From: Albula goreensis
Taxonomy: Eukaryota > Chordata > Actinopteri > Albuliformes > Albulidae
Direction: 5' to 3'
Assembly: GCA_022829145.1 (NCBI GenBank)
Contig: CM040741.1
Location: 38,548,534 to 38,612,533, forward strand
DNA: 64,000 bases
Within the stretch, counting starts at the first letter, position 1; every line of letters begins with the position of its first letter. Shown here one piece after another: positions 38,381 through 50,529 of the stretch. Position numbers and translations under genes: made by a program. The notes beneath the pieces are model-generated. The model did not search any database and was not told the DNA's origin. It worked only from the letters and a program-made list of their open reading frames with translations.

Positions 38381-41367
38381 ATACCTGCTAATATATTTGC
38401 CTAAATTACTTGCCTCCTTTTTCTGCCACCATGAGAAAAATAATGGTTCTTTCACCTTGTAAACCTGTCGAATATCTGAATGACCTGAGGGAACAGAGAG
38501 AAACAGAGAAAAATACATTCCTCATAAAGTCATTTCATGTTAATTTAATTTCACTCCAAGCGCTGACCCAGATGTATTGATGATGCTCGTTGTGAATAAT
38601 AACATTAGTGGAAGCATGAAGCATAACAGAAATATGAAAAATATAAGAAAATGTACAGTCTCTGTTCAGTTATAGCTCAGCATGCCATGTCCTCAGCTGA
38701 GGTCACTGAAAAAAGGGTTATCAATCAGCATTAAACCTTATTTTTGACTCACAATTAAATGCAAACACATGCATTTTTCATAGACACAGTAAAGCAAGTA
38801 CGGCAATCACTAAACTAGCTTTCCTAAATATGTACTGGAAAGAGTAACACTGGCATTTACTTGTAAGCAAGGGAGAAAGTATGCTCACCTGATGGATGCA
38901 TTTTGGGGAATAAAAATTGGTGCAATTCAATATGAACATTTAAAGCAAAGTAAATGCTTTGCAAGTGCCCCTCAGACTGAAGTTCAAATCGGTGAGTAAG
39001 CTTAAATAAATGCTGAAAAGAAGGTGAAAGGGGCAGGCAAAGAAAACAGCAGAGCAAAAACAGAAGCCAAGGTGAAGGAAGATGGGTTCAGGGTAATTCG
39101 CCCTCTGAGTTCATTATTCAGCGTGTATAATGGTCTTCAGAAAAAAACTGATCTCTGCTCTTTAACTGTGCCAGATTGGTCGATTGAGATCAAGTTCTGC
39201 ATGGCTCTTGTTCCCAGGAGGAATAGTCTGTGCTTATATTGTTCTCCCATTTCTGGTTCAGTGATAGAAGAAATTCTCTCACCATTCCTTATTACACAGA
39301 TTAAACATGTTTACCTTAAGACCTAAGACTCTTTAATGCTCTTCCCTTTACAATAGTCCCACAAGTACTATGAGTCGCTGTTTGAGTCTACATATGATGT
39401 GACAAAATAGGTTGCTTCATCCTTCAGTGTTTAATATATGTCAATTCAAAATTTGATTTTGATCTTTTAGTGAAATATCCTGTTTCATATTCAGAAATCC
39501 CACTTCATGTTCTCACAGGCTAGACATTCGATTCCCTAACGAATACCCTGATTCCCTCAGCTGTCCTCCAGTGCTCCCATTGATGCAGTTTCTAAATGTC
39601 TGAAATGAGATGAATGCAGGTGAAATGTGCATGTGGAGGTCTGCCACTATGGGGCGATAGACTAATTGCTTGGTCTATCCCCTTAAAAACCCCACCCTGT
39701 TAAGCAGGTAGCCATTTTGATGATGCATCATATGTTTAGATGTGTGTTTGTGGTACAATAAAAATTGATGGGTGGATAACTTCTGCAACAAAAGAATGGT
39801 GACATTAATCAATACCTTTTTGCAAGTTTTATGTGTTATATTTTATAAGACTGTTTAATGATGAAATGGCCATGAATCAAAGGTAACCAACTGGTGTTCC
39901 TTCTGTTTCTAGAAAGCAACACAAACCACTGCTCTTTCCCTTTCTGTGTGTTTGCTTCTTCAATTTTATTTTGTTTGAGTGAGTGTAACACAAACCAGGA
40001 TAGTGTCTATCACTGTCAGTTTGTACCTCAAAATTTGCCTTCATATGTGGAACATAGGTGTTGAGAATAAAAACTTGAGAGATGTGTTTTGGCACCTGCC
40101 TGCAATGGTTGACGTGTCGTTATACGCTAGTCCTGCTTCCAACTTGAATTAACATCATTCCACATTCATTTAAAAACTAATAAAGAATAGTAAATTTGCA
40201 CATCCAAAACTATTTATTCAAAATAAAACTCAATTTAACATTTTTATTCGATAGCCTCTGTGTTGGGAAACCTGGTCTAGCCAGGGCTTCTTTCACTGCC
40301 TCAAGCAATATTGTAGTCTGTCTGACTACACATGACAGAAAGGTTTTTTCACAGGGTCCACTCTCATTCTGTTTCCAACCGCTGTGTACTTATGAAATGA
40401 AAGAACTGTAAACCGAATATCTATAAAAGAAATATCAAAAATGCACCTGGAGGCCCACCTTTCATGTTTTATGTTTGGGCCTCAGCCTTTTTTTAAAACA
40501 TTGTTGGCCATGCCCTAGTCTATTGGAATTATGAATACAGATTTTGTTTTCACAAAAATTGAAATGCTCTATCAAGTCTTCTCCACTCTGAGCACTTTCT
40601 GGTGTTGCTACGCCATATTTAAATTGACCTAAACTGCTGCTAGATTTCATTGCCTACTTTTGCCAAATCTAAACAAGTTATGCACAAGGGTTTCTTATTA
40701 TGCAGGAAATGCACTTAACACTACAAACCCAATTGACACATATTATATTATAAATGACTACTTTTAATCTCCATGCAATAAATCACTTTTTGAAATCATA
40801 TAAAGCCTGCATGAGCGTCTGCCTCCTATAAAAGCTTGGGAGCACTTTGCACTTTAGAAAATAGACACCTATCTCTGATAGCTGTTTGTTACTTACATCA
40901 GCCTCAGAGCACTTCAGAGTTTAGCAAATGAAAGTCACCAAGTCAAAGTCGCTGGGTCAAGAGACTACTGATATCGCCGTGGAGGAAGCTCTCTTAGACA
41001 CAGCTACACAGAAGTTATATCATGCAGCGACAGTATTATCACTGTGGGTACATTTCCTTAGTCTTCTTTTAAACATGGTAGAAATTGTCAGGGGGAGTTT
41101 TTTAATTAAATTCCAAGACCAGAATGCAGTGATGCTTTTCCGTTTCTGGGGCAACTCGACAAAAGTTTTCGGTAGTGCTGAATTTCTGTGAGTGGAATGA
41201 CAAGTGCATTAATTGCATTCATACTGTGATCTTTTGAAGGGGTAGCTCGTTTGGTGTTCAGGCATAGAACATAATTTCAAAACTGTCTCCAATAACTTTT
41301 GGTTACCGCTAACCACCTGGTGCATTTGGTTGTTGAAACAAATAAACATCTGTGTGACTACGGGACA
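38381..41367. other. Noncoding DNA without recognised features
   Basis: Short frames only; the longest is 100 codons (39024-39326) and unrecognised. A TATAAAAG string near 40828 lacks other promoter context. Confidence 0.5.
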
Positions 41368-41386
41368 TTTTTTTTTTTTTTTTTTT
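41368..41386 (-). repeat. T19 run, possible poly-A tail of a minus-strand retrocopy
   Basis: Read on the minus strand, an ATTAAA signal (41400-41405) lies 13 nt upstream of A19, the layout of a retroposed polyadenylated end. No parent gene or target duplication was identified, so a plain homopolymer is equally possible. Confidence 0.4.
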
Positions 41387-43048
41387 AGAAATTTGTAGCT
41401 TTAATGCCACCATTGCCAAGCCTCAGATTCCACCCAGTTTTTCACTGTTTTTCTTTATTGCTGAGGTTATGAAATATAAACTAATTTACCCAGGGAGCTA
41501 TCACAAATACAACAGCTGTTTCCCAGGAAGCACAGCTTTTTTCAAAAGATGTGTTTGTTGTGTTGTAGATTATTTTCCCATTTACTTCGACCGTATATAT
41601 TTGGTTGTAATCAGGTCAGCCCAAAATAATTACTTAGTTCAGTTTGTTGTTACATAAATTTGTTTACAGGGGTGCGCTTGGTGTGTTTAATAATTTATCA
41701 GTTATTTATTGTTTTGATATGCTGTTTTCTCAGAAAAAAAAAAGTTTTGACAAAGTAATTAATTTCTCTGTGTATATTTGTGTAGGAGCTCAAGACAAAC
41801 CATGCTAATGGAATGTGATGATTTTAGATTTTTATCAAAACCATATTTTTCAATAAGAAAAAATAATTGTACCTCTTAGAAAAGGGAATGCCAAATTGCT
41901 CTTGCCATGACCATGGCTCATTGGTAATATTAATTCTGAATAAAATGGTGCATGACATATGTGGCTAGCTATAAAAGATCATGAGTGCCTTCATTTAATT
42001 TGAATTAACATTGCATTCCAATCACTCTGAAGGTATGAATGGATGAATTTGGATGTTTTTCTTTGTCATTAGTTGTGGTCAGTGGTGTAGGGGGGTTGTG
42101 TAAATGGTGACCCAACACAAATAATTTTAAGGCCCTTATTTGTTGGTCCTTCACAGAGGGTTTGGAGCGACTAATTACAGTATAGTTAGAGTATAATTAG
42201 AGAATAAGAAGCACTTCAATCCATCCTGTGTCTCTGATTTGATACATTAATGTGACCCAGAATGGGTAAAATAAAAGAGCTAATTCGCTTTTTGATAGTA
42301 TGTAGTTAAAAACAGTGGCAGACATGAAACATAAGAAAATATTTGAAGTGGAAAAGAAAAAACAGCTCAAACATTGAAACAAAATGTCTATGACTTTCCT
42401 CATTTTTCCTCATTGAAGTATGCAACAACACATCACAAAATTTGTGTTTATATACCCTATGCGACATATTTTATACCATGTATTATTAACTGTGCAATTT
42501 CCAACACCTTTGTTTCGTACTGCTGTTGAAAATGTTGAGATCCTTTGCATTATTTTACATAGCACAGAATGTTAACAGTTTAACAGCAGCTGAATTCATA
42601 CCATACATACCCTGTGATATATAAAGGTTCTCAGGAAACAGTGAGCGCGTACTGGTAGCTTCCATGATTGGCAAAGCTGTCTGACATCGATGTACAGATT
42701 CATTATCATTATCCGTGAGATACAAATGCCTGCAATTCACCCGTATCAATTCACACTGAACAATGACTGAAGCAGCAATAAGCCACCTCCAAGGTAATAT
42801 TAAAGAGATCTGCTAAATGATGGTTGTGTGGATGGGGACAAGGGGGGATTTGACACTAACTAGATGGCACTGATAGCATAGGACGGTAAGTAAAGGCTTC
42901 TTCACCTGCTGTGTTAAAATGATTTACGATATTCATGCTGCTTCAAGGAGTCCTGTTTCAGAAGGGCTTTTTTTAGCTGACTAGCATCAGGTGAAGTTAC
43001 CTAAGGTCCCCTTCTTTCTGTTTAATCTCTCTTTCATTTATATTTCAG
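41387..43048. other. Noncoding DNA without recognised features
   Basis: AT-rich, no gene, RNA or named repeat. The last 35 bases form the pyrimidine-rich tract described with the next feature. Confidence 0.5.
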
Positions 43049-43212
43049 GTTCTATCATGGAGCCAGTGAGTCTGGCCCTCCGACACATAGCCTGAAGGCC
43101 ATCTCAAGGGGACGCTACTCTGACTCCTCGGAAAGGTGCTCGGAGTCGAGGGCAAAGGCACATCTGCAGGGCCGTTTAGCCATTGCCACATAAATAATTC
43201 TCATTGGTGCAG
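43049..43212 (+). other. Candidate exon (coding end or noncoding RNA)
   Basis: A T-rich tract ending in TTTATATTTCAG (AG at 43047-43048) gives a good 3' splice site. A CAG|GTATAA donor-like site follows at 43210-43218, so a 164-nt exon is possible. The interval is clearly GC-richer than its surroundings. In the frame starting at 43050 it is open for 47 codons, rich in Ser, Arg and Glu (RYSDSSERCSESRAK), and ends at TAA (43191-43193). The peptide is unrecognised. It could be the last coding segment of a gene, a lncRNA exon, or a noncoding conserved element with chance splice signals. Confidence 0.3.
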
Positions 43213-44955
43213 GTATAATATGACAACCCCGCTGACATGCTGTGTACTAGTACCATGATATAATCTTTTTATTGCCTTATTTTGCACTGTCTTGTCAAAG
43301 ATAAAGGGCATTTCTGTGCTGTCTGTGAGCATATATACTTTTGCACATGCATCTCAAAGACCTCAAAGTGCTTTGAAAAATATTTTGACAAATTAAAACC
43401 CAACACCTGACATATATACTCTGTTTTTAGTCCTATAATACATTTTATTTTGTTAGCTTTATGTCCCATTTGAAAGAGGCATCACTTACTGTACTGAGGG
43501 AGAATGAACAGGTGAGAGAAAAAGAGAAAATTCAACTACGTCTGACTTTATAGTGAAATCTTTAGATATTCTCTAGGTCATTCAGGTCAACTCCACACTC
43601 TTCTTCACAGCTCTCTGATCAAGGTGACTGTCATAGAAAGTCGATAGGGGAATCTAAGATGACTCTACTGTAAATATGTATTGAACTGTCTCTGCAGGCG
43701 ATACTTATTTAATTTTCATTTCTACAGCCTCCGGCCTCACTGGGACATAAAAAACAGTATGTGTCCTTCAGAGCTCTGCAAAATAGCTCAACATCTAGGG
43801 GTAAGGGAATCTTACCAACTTGCCTTTCTATGGGCTACATTCAATCAAATGAAATTAGGCTTTATAAGAGCATATTGTTTCTATTTTAGAATGTAAAGAA
43901 TACAATTCAAAGGATATGTTTGATGATTTTGTGATTTTGTGATATGATTTTGCCAATAAAATTAAAAATAATATACATTTGTTTGTGTATTTAATATTTT
44001 GTTGGAGAGAAGCATGCAGTTTATAATATTTGCTTTTCATTCTAAAATGGACCAAATATGCCCTAATGGAAAGATTGAGGTCCAGCTTGAATTAATCATG
44101 CTTCAAGGACACTACGCACGTGATAGAATCTAGATCTTCATTGACCTTTTGGAGCATTTCTGAGCTGAAACAATTAGCAACACGCATTACAGCCACACCA
44201 CACACCGCAGTCACAGACAACTGGTTAAAAATAATGTCACCTCGAAACCACCCGCCTAACATTTTTAACACTTCCAGAACATTCTGAAAACTTGAGGGTA
44301 AACACTTCCAACCTTTTTATTTTTATGATATCTCTAATTGCCCTGGAATGGGTACCATACAAAACTCATGTAAAGCAAACACCACGCACTGCAAGAACAC
44401 ATTCCCAGCTATAATCACATGTCTGATAAATGTGTAGGTCCCTCAAAAATAGGAATTGTAAATTATCATTTACTGACACATAATTACCATTGTGCACGAG
44501 TGCTGACTGGTGTGATGACTATATTCATTGAAGTACTTCGTTATTATTCAGGCTGTGGATTTCTCATTCATGTTCTCCAGTGTATAATTTGAATTGACTT
44601 CAGGTCTTACCACTGTTCATATCATATCTAGGACATTGTGAAACGTGTATTTCATTCTTTGCGGTATAGGTTAAGCGTAAAGTAATGCTTCATGTCATAT
44701 TTTCTGTGTTGTGAGAATTAAACCTGATATAGTAGCTACAATGTATACTATTCAATATTACCTTACAGCATGGTTCCTACATGGAAAAAAAAAATAAATG
44801 CACATTTGCTTGACTTGACAACATGGCATTCATCTAAAATTATGTTGCCTGATATCTTTAATGGCAGTCATTAGTGCACACAATTATTGCTCCTTTTCTG
44901 TTTTTGCTACATATATACTTCCTCTTATTAGGACATATTGTCTTGTGTATAGCTT
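43213..44955. other. Noncoding DNA without recognised genes
   Basis: AT-rich. A somewhat more complex patch at 44090-44560 may be regulatory, but nothing specific was seen. Confidence 0.45.
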
Positions 44956-45441
44956 AGTCTGCTTTGTTTTTGTTGTCATTTCATGAAACATGCTTTTGTG
45001 TTGGTTTGTGTGTTTTCCTGTCCTCTGTTTCCCTCATGTGAATTGATTGCTAAGTTGTTTCACCTGTCCTGCTTGTTCATCTGTGTCTTGTTACTCGTTA
45101 GTCAGTGTAATACCCTGTTCTTTCGTTTGTTCATTGCCAGTTTGTCTCAGTGTTTATTCTCTTTTGCTACCAGCTATTTTCCTCTGTGCTTCAGCCTGCC
45201 CGTTTGTTGTGACCTGTGCTTGTTTTTTGATTTCCTGTTTTGGATATTTCTGCCAAGTTTGCCTGGTTCGACTCCTGCCTGCGTCCTGACTTTGCCTTTG
45301 GACTGTGCTCTTGAACTTTTGCCGTGCCTTTCTGGTTTTTGATCCTGTCTGTCCCCGACTTTTGTCTTTGTGCTACTAATAAATGAACATTATCATTTAT
45401 TTCTGTCTGCGCTTGAGTCCCTGCCTGCCTGATTCATGACA
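44956..45441 (+). mobile_element. Solo-LTR-like sequence A (gypsy-type, fish)
   Basis: The plus strand is strongly TTTG/CTGT-rich and stop-poor. It has an AATAAA signal (near 45380) followed by CTGCGCTTGAGTCC, and ends GATTCATGACA. This is a typical U3-R-U5 layout of gypsy-like LTRs in fish. It aligns with 46722-47241 in the same orientation through CACCTG, TTCA[TC]CTGTGTCTTGTT, CTCGTTA, TGCCTTTCTGGT and CTTGAGTCC. No target duplication was found and the left edge is uncertain. The plus-strand frame 44983-45342 is a by-product of the composition. Confidence 0.65.
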
Positions 45442-46129
45442 CAAATGTTAAACATGATCCTATCTTTAATATGCATAACTATATCCTCTATGTCATTATT
45501 TGAAATTTACACATGTATGTCTTAAGATGTGTATTTTGATGTGTAATGTATTTCTATATATTTTATGTTATTACTGTTTGTTTTTTTTTTCCTTAGGGTA
45601 AATTGATTTTTTCTGCTGCTATTTAGAACCAGGTCTGTCATGAATAAGGCATTTTATCTAATGTGGCTGAAGAAAAACAATATTATGTCATTGCTGTATG
45701 ATATCACTGAATGGTGTTGCAGTAATGGTATGGCTTAGGGCTATATTTTTTGAACAGTAATGGGCGTTAGCAGGATTGCTTATTTTGTCTGTCACAAATA
45801 GGCAAATGTTTCTCACCTCCACCAAAATGTGGTCTGCTATAGAGGCTTCTGCGTCATCATTGATGGAGTGGTTTAATAGGGGTTTGTCAATAAAGACATC
45901 TGGTGCCGTGCAATTTTCATGTCCGTGAAATTGTTTGTATTTTCATCCAATGCTGACCATCTCTTCACTGAAATGCTTGCTCTGTGTGCTACTTGGTGGT
46001 GTCACTGCTGCTCCCATATGAAAACCGAACAGGTGGGGCAAGCAATCAAAGCCCCAACAAAAATCGTTTGCTGTGCGTGGCGTATTTCACCTTGCTGTGA
46101 TTCAGATCCTTTGATAATTTGAAATTCAA
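45442..46129. other. Noncoding DNA between LTR-like copy A and a regulatory-looking island
   Basis: AT-rich. No gag, protease, reverse transcriptase or integrase remnant was seen, so the two LTR-like copies do not visibly flank a retrotransposon body. Confidence 0.5.
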
Positions 46130-46660
46130 TATGAATTCATGTCAAAAGTATCTTAGCATTGCACTTGGAAGAGGTGGCTTTTGAATAGCGATGGAAGAGG
46201 AGGCTCACTCATGTTCAATGCATTTTATAAGGCAGGACAGGCCAAGGTGAGGGTCATTAATTTCATTCCCCGAGTCTAACACTAATAAACAAATCAGACC
46301 CATATAAAAAAGCACAGGCCATGCTGACATCATTTCCCTGAATTGACTTTATCTACGATGCCGTAAATGAACAAGTGTCCCTACATCGGATGAGTATATC
46401 AGTTTTCTACTGAGAGACACCCTTTTGATGAAAGGCCCCCATGACCCTGCACTTCCTGTTAATCAGATGCAATGAAATTGTCAGTTCACTGCTGGTATTA
46501 AAGAGGAAAAAGCAGATCCGACTCACTGACCATGATTAAGCCAATCCCCAACTGCATCCATAGGCCACTTATTCCCCTTAAATGAATCACTTCAACAATT
46601 ACGCCACTGGGGACTTTCTATCTCCTGTCCCTAATTTACAGGAATTGTGTTGTAGATTTG
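46130..46660. promoter_or_regulatory. Candidate conserved noncoding island
   Basis: Complex non-repeat sequence with spaced cores, including GTTAATCAGATGC (near 46458), GGTATTAAAGAGG (near 46494) and CCATGATTAAGCC (near 46530). No coding signal. One of the most enhancer-like patches in the window by texture. Confidence 0.32.
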
Positions 46661-46721
46661 ACATTGTGCCTTGATGACGAAAAGCTAAAAGCTATAATCG
46701 TCAGTATTTGCCTTTTGCCGT

Positions 46722-47241
46722 GTCTGCTTTTCTTCGTCTTCATTTCAGCTGTTTTGTGAGTTCGTCTTTTTTTTCCCCAGTCCATGTACTTTTGTTTTGA
46801 TCTTTTCGTTCGCCCCTGCCCTCACCCTCATTACCTGATTGCCTGTGTGTGTCACCTGCCCCGCTGTTCACCTGTGTGTCTTGTTTGCTCGTTACCTGTA
46901 TGCGTTTATACCTTGTCTTGACTTTTGTTTGGTTCAAACCCGTCTCAGTTGGTTTATTCCCTGTGTACGCTACAAGCCTTTCTGATCTCTTGTTGCCACT
47001 TTGCCTGTTCCTCCTTCTTTTTGATTCTGATATTGTACTGTTGCTGAGTCTTCTGGTTTTTGACCCCCTGCCTGCTTTTTGATCTCTGCTTCCGATTGTG
47101 TTTTTGTACCTTCGCTGTGCCTTTCTGGTCTTGATCTCCGCCTTAATCATTACCCTGATTTTTGGATTTGTGGAATTTTAACTTGGCTGTAATAAACTTT
47201 GGTTAATATTATCTCGCTCTGCACTTGAGTCCTTATTGACA
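46722..47241 (+). mobile_element. Solo-LTR-like sequence B (same family as A)
   Basis: Homologous to 44956-45441, diverged by many substitutions and indels. An AATAAA (near 47192) precedes TCTGCACTTGAGTCCTT, and the copy ends in GACAC-like sequence. The overlapping frames 46740-47150 (minus) and 46849-47082 (plus) are composition artefacts. High divergence between A and B suggests independent insertions rather than the two ends of one element. Confidence 0.6.
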
Positions 47242-47681
47242 CCTGAAAATAATTGCATATATCCCTGCGGTTTTGGCCAATGATGAATTTGTATTTACTG
47301 AGGTGTTTGCCATGGTGTTTGCCAAACGTATTTAACAGAATATTTAACTTCACGGTATTCACACTCAGGACTAATTGGATATGTTGGCTTTTATCTACTC
47401 TCGAGACATTTTACTCTGAGCTAATTGATGGTTGACAATTAACTGAATGCATCTGCAACTTCAGTGCGACTGTTTCCCCTGCACCTCTACCTCTCCCACA
47501 CACTTTTATTTATTTGTCAGTAAAATCTCTTGCTTACATTACCTGCTTGAGTGCTGACATGCATTTTTCCCTTGAATGAATTTTTGTATTTCTTTGGTAA
47601 TACTCATAATCCAGGTGTCAAGCCAGCAGAGTACTTTTTGCAAGAATATACATTTGACTTCAAGCACACTCTTGTCATTAT

Positions 47682-47684
<3 letters not shown>
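47242..47684. other. Noncoding DNA without recognised features
   Basis: AT-rich linker between an LTR-like sequence and a microsatellite. Confidence 0.5.

Positions 47685-47756
<72 letters not shown>
47685..47756 (+). repeat. (CA)36 microsatellite
   Basis: Seventy-two uninterrupted bases of CA. Frames on both strands here are Thr/His or Cys/Val repeats and are not genes. Confidence 0.97.
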
Positions 47757-47761
<5 letters not shown>

Positions 47762-48677
47762 TATGGCCATAATCCAGTCTAAGGGCATTCCATGCAAGAT
47801 GTGCATATAACCAGTTCCATATCCAATTATATATCCTGTTATGAAATCCTAATTTTAGACATTTTTGGAAAATAGCATGCATTTGAGAGTCTTTACTGTC
47901 TCTAATTATATTTTTAATCCTGATCAATGGCTGAAAGTTGCATACTTTGGAATGTCCTCAGATTATTTATTCTCAATATACCTTTAAATAAAGAAAAGGT
48001 TGTATTTTGACTTAAACGTCATAGAATGTTTAACAAGGCATCCGATGAAGGCGGAGAGGAAACGTAACTGGCGCGTGTTTATGTATGTGCGTATGCATGT
48101 ATTGCTGTGTTTGTGCGCATTTGTGTTGTGTGTTGTACTTTTCCAAGAAAACAATATTAATGTTTCCGAAAAAATAGTGAACAATGGAATATTTAATTGT
48201 GGAAGGAGATGAATCCTGTTCGGTGGCTGAATATGTTGCTTGGTGCTCTGTGCCTGGCGGGCTCTATTTCCACAGAGACACAGAACTGGGCCAGTGAAGT
48301 GAGTGGGTGTGAAGAAAGAGGGAAGAGAGAGGGAGAGAAGAGCGAAAAATAAGACAAGGCAACGCTTCCTAAAAATGTGTGGCCGCGGTACCACAGAATA
48401 TAAATCCATGTGTTTGTGGCCTTTCTCTCATAATACCATATGATAACTGTTGCTAAACAATACTCCAAATATTGAGGTACATCATGCTCTATAGGTTTCT
48501 TTATAGCTCTGACAATAGAATATGTTCTACATCAAATGCAAAAGGAATTGTGAAAACATTCTTTACTCAATATTATCACTGATTATTCTATGTACTGCTA
48601 ATGCCATTTAGCCTATTATGTGGGAGTAGTGAAAACGTATTCACTGCTTTCTTAAAGTGGATTAAATGACATCAAAT
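47757..48677. other. Noncoding DNA without recognised features
   Basis: Frames up to 141 codons (47984-48409, minus) have no recognisable domain and no splice context. Confidence 0.45.
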
Positions 48678-48765
48678 GAGGGGTTATACTTGCAGTCCTG
48701 GAGTCTCTGCTGATTTTTGTTCCCACCAATTACCCCGACCCAATTAACTAATTAGCTGTATATCA
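48678..48765 (-). repeat. Fragment of a widespread fish interspersed repeat
   Basis: Read on the minus strand it contains GGGAACAAAAATCAGCAGAG, then CTCCAGGACTGCAAG and a CCCC end. This matches a short motif order I know from common fish interspersed repeats (an aacaaaaaccagcag block, a ctccaggact block, then acaccc). Only a fragment remains and boundaries are approximate. Recognition is from memory, without a search. Confidence 0.5.
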
Positions 48766-50529
48766 AAGCTAGTTAACCCACGGATTAGACCACAGAAGTA
48801 CATTTCATACAAAGACAAAAGGAATGTCTTTCGAAAGGAAAGTCTTCAAGTATCATTCATGGATATATGTATAAATATAATACAGAATCACAAACATGAT
48901 TTGTCTGATTAAATTATCAACAACGGACATTGCCATGGAATTCGGAAACAAATATGATATTCTGCACCCCCTTCTGCATTACAGCAAATGAGGGTGAAAT
49001 GAAGGCAGAATTAGCAGTTTAGTTAAAATGGTACAGGAGCTAGGGACAGGGGATGACCAAACCTTGCATTGAACAGCGATCCCCATGAAATCAGATGGAA
49101 ATACATTTTTGCATTTTTTTATGTTGAGTTGAATGTAAGTTTATTTTTGTACTGCAGCATCATGGGAATTAGAGTTTCCAGAAAAATGTTGCGCTTCCTT
49201 GCATTGCCTGAATACTCTAAATTATTCATTTGCTTAGCAAACATGCATATTAAAGATTCAGTGAGTCATGCAAACTACTAAAAACATTTGTTGATAATGC
49301 AGTTTAATTTTAAGTTTTTTTCCTTTAAAAAAATGGCCTGTCTTTACACAACTTCCAGTAAAGTGAATTTTTTTCTCAAAGGGCGCGGTTCACTCCTTTT
49401 TTAAGACATTTTTACCACTGAGCTTGCCAGAACAAATGGATCTCAGAACTACACTGTTAACTGAACCACATTATTAAACATAGGTTCTGTAAATGTAGAT
49501 GGAGCAGAAGATTTAATGAGGCAGAATAAGGCAAGAAAACGAGTTATTTCAGACCTCCTCACTTAGATACATACTCCTCGCTTCTGTAGGCGTATGTGTA
49601 GGTGTGCGTAGGTGCTTGTGTGCACAAATGAGGGTTTTAGTTGATATCTTTATATTTCTGATTAGGCTTATTTAAGTTATCAAAACTTGATTAAGCGCAG
49701 TGAAAGTAATGACAGGTCGTAGAGAAAAGGGCAATCGGGAGATAGACCTACGGTCTTATCAGCTGCCTATTATTTCTGTTTAACTTTCTAAGCTACGCTT
49801 TTGGAAAATAAGGTGGACAAGCTAATCTCGTAAAGCTAATTTTATTCAAATTGACTATGTACATGCAAATATAAGACTTTGGTTTCATGCCGATTTGCTG
49901 TTATGAATATCATTTTTTATTGTAAGTGCATTTAATTAATCCAGCCATCACTGACATGCATTTGTCACATAATTAAGACAGCCAATAATGAATATCTCCA
50001 GTATTTATTGTGGAAACAATATACACCAGTACTGTACATTACAATACAGAATATATCATGTGGATGTTGGTGGGTCATTCTGTTAATACACTGCACCAGT
50101 GGGTGGATTTCATTCACCAGCAATCCACATAGGTCAATCCGGCACCCAATGTCTGCCTACACAAGGTGCATAAAAAGCATCTTCCTCCAGTTCATGTCTA
50201 TGAGGAATGCAGAGTGTTTAGAAGTAGGAGCTGACCTTTTGACCTTTTGTGTTGCAGAGGATAGTATTCTTCTCTGACCTCTCCCTGACTGACAGCAGAG
50301 GTCGCGGTGATAACTGTATCCTCGTAATATTATTGGGCATTTCCGAACTGTGGGCGAAGCATACAAAATAATTGTAAAATATCAAGAAAGATACTGGAGA
50401 CTTTCAGGACCTTGCCTGGGTCTTTTCCCCTGATTATTTTGTTGTGAAAATCAAATGGACAAAACAATAAAAAAACAAATCAATAAAATCAACAGATAAA
50501 TCCTGCAAAATAACGTAATGGAACACATA
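48766..50529. other. Noncoding DNA; nuclear-receptor-type direct repeat at 50232-50245
   Basis: Mostly AT-rich. TGACCT-TT-TGACCT at 50232-50245 is a perfect DR2 of the AGGTCA half-site on the minus strand. A homeodomain-type patch (TTAATTAATCC) lies near 49931. No gene seen. Confidence 0.45.

Noticed and set aside
40826..40836. TATAAAAG as a promoter
   Set aside because: Isolated motif in AT-rich DNA with no initiator, CpG rise or exon downstream.
45260..45280. tRNA B-box-like GGTTCGACTCC
   Set aside because: No A box or cloverleaf around it. It lies in LTR-like DNA.
44983..45342. 119-codon hydrophobic plus-strand frame resembling a membrane protein
   Set aside because: It falls inside LTR-like copy A. 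Leu/Phe/Cys richness follows from TTT/CTG-rich DNA and homologous copy B does not preserve the frame.
46740..47150. 136-codon minus-strand Lys/Arg-rich frame
   Set aside because: Lies antisense in an LTR-like, pyrimidine-rich sequence. Its charge comes from composition and no domain is visible.
47539..47927. Frames on both strands with Cys/Val or Thr/His repeats
   Set aside because: Translations of (CA)36.
47984..48409. 141-codon minus-strand frame
   Set aside because: No domain, no splice context and within chance length for this much sequence.
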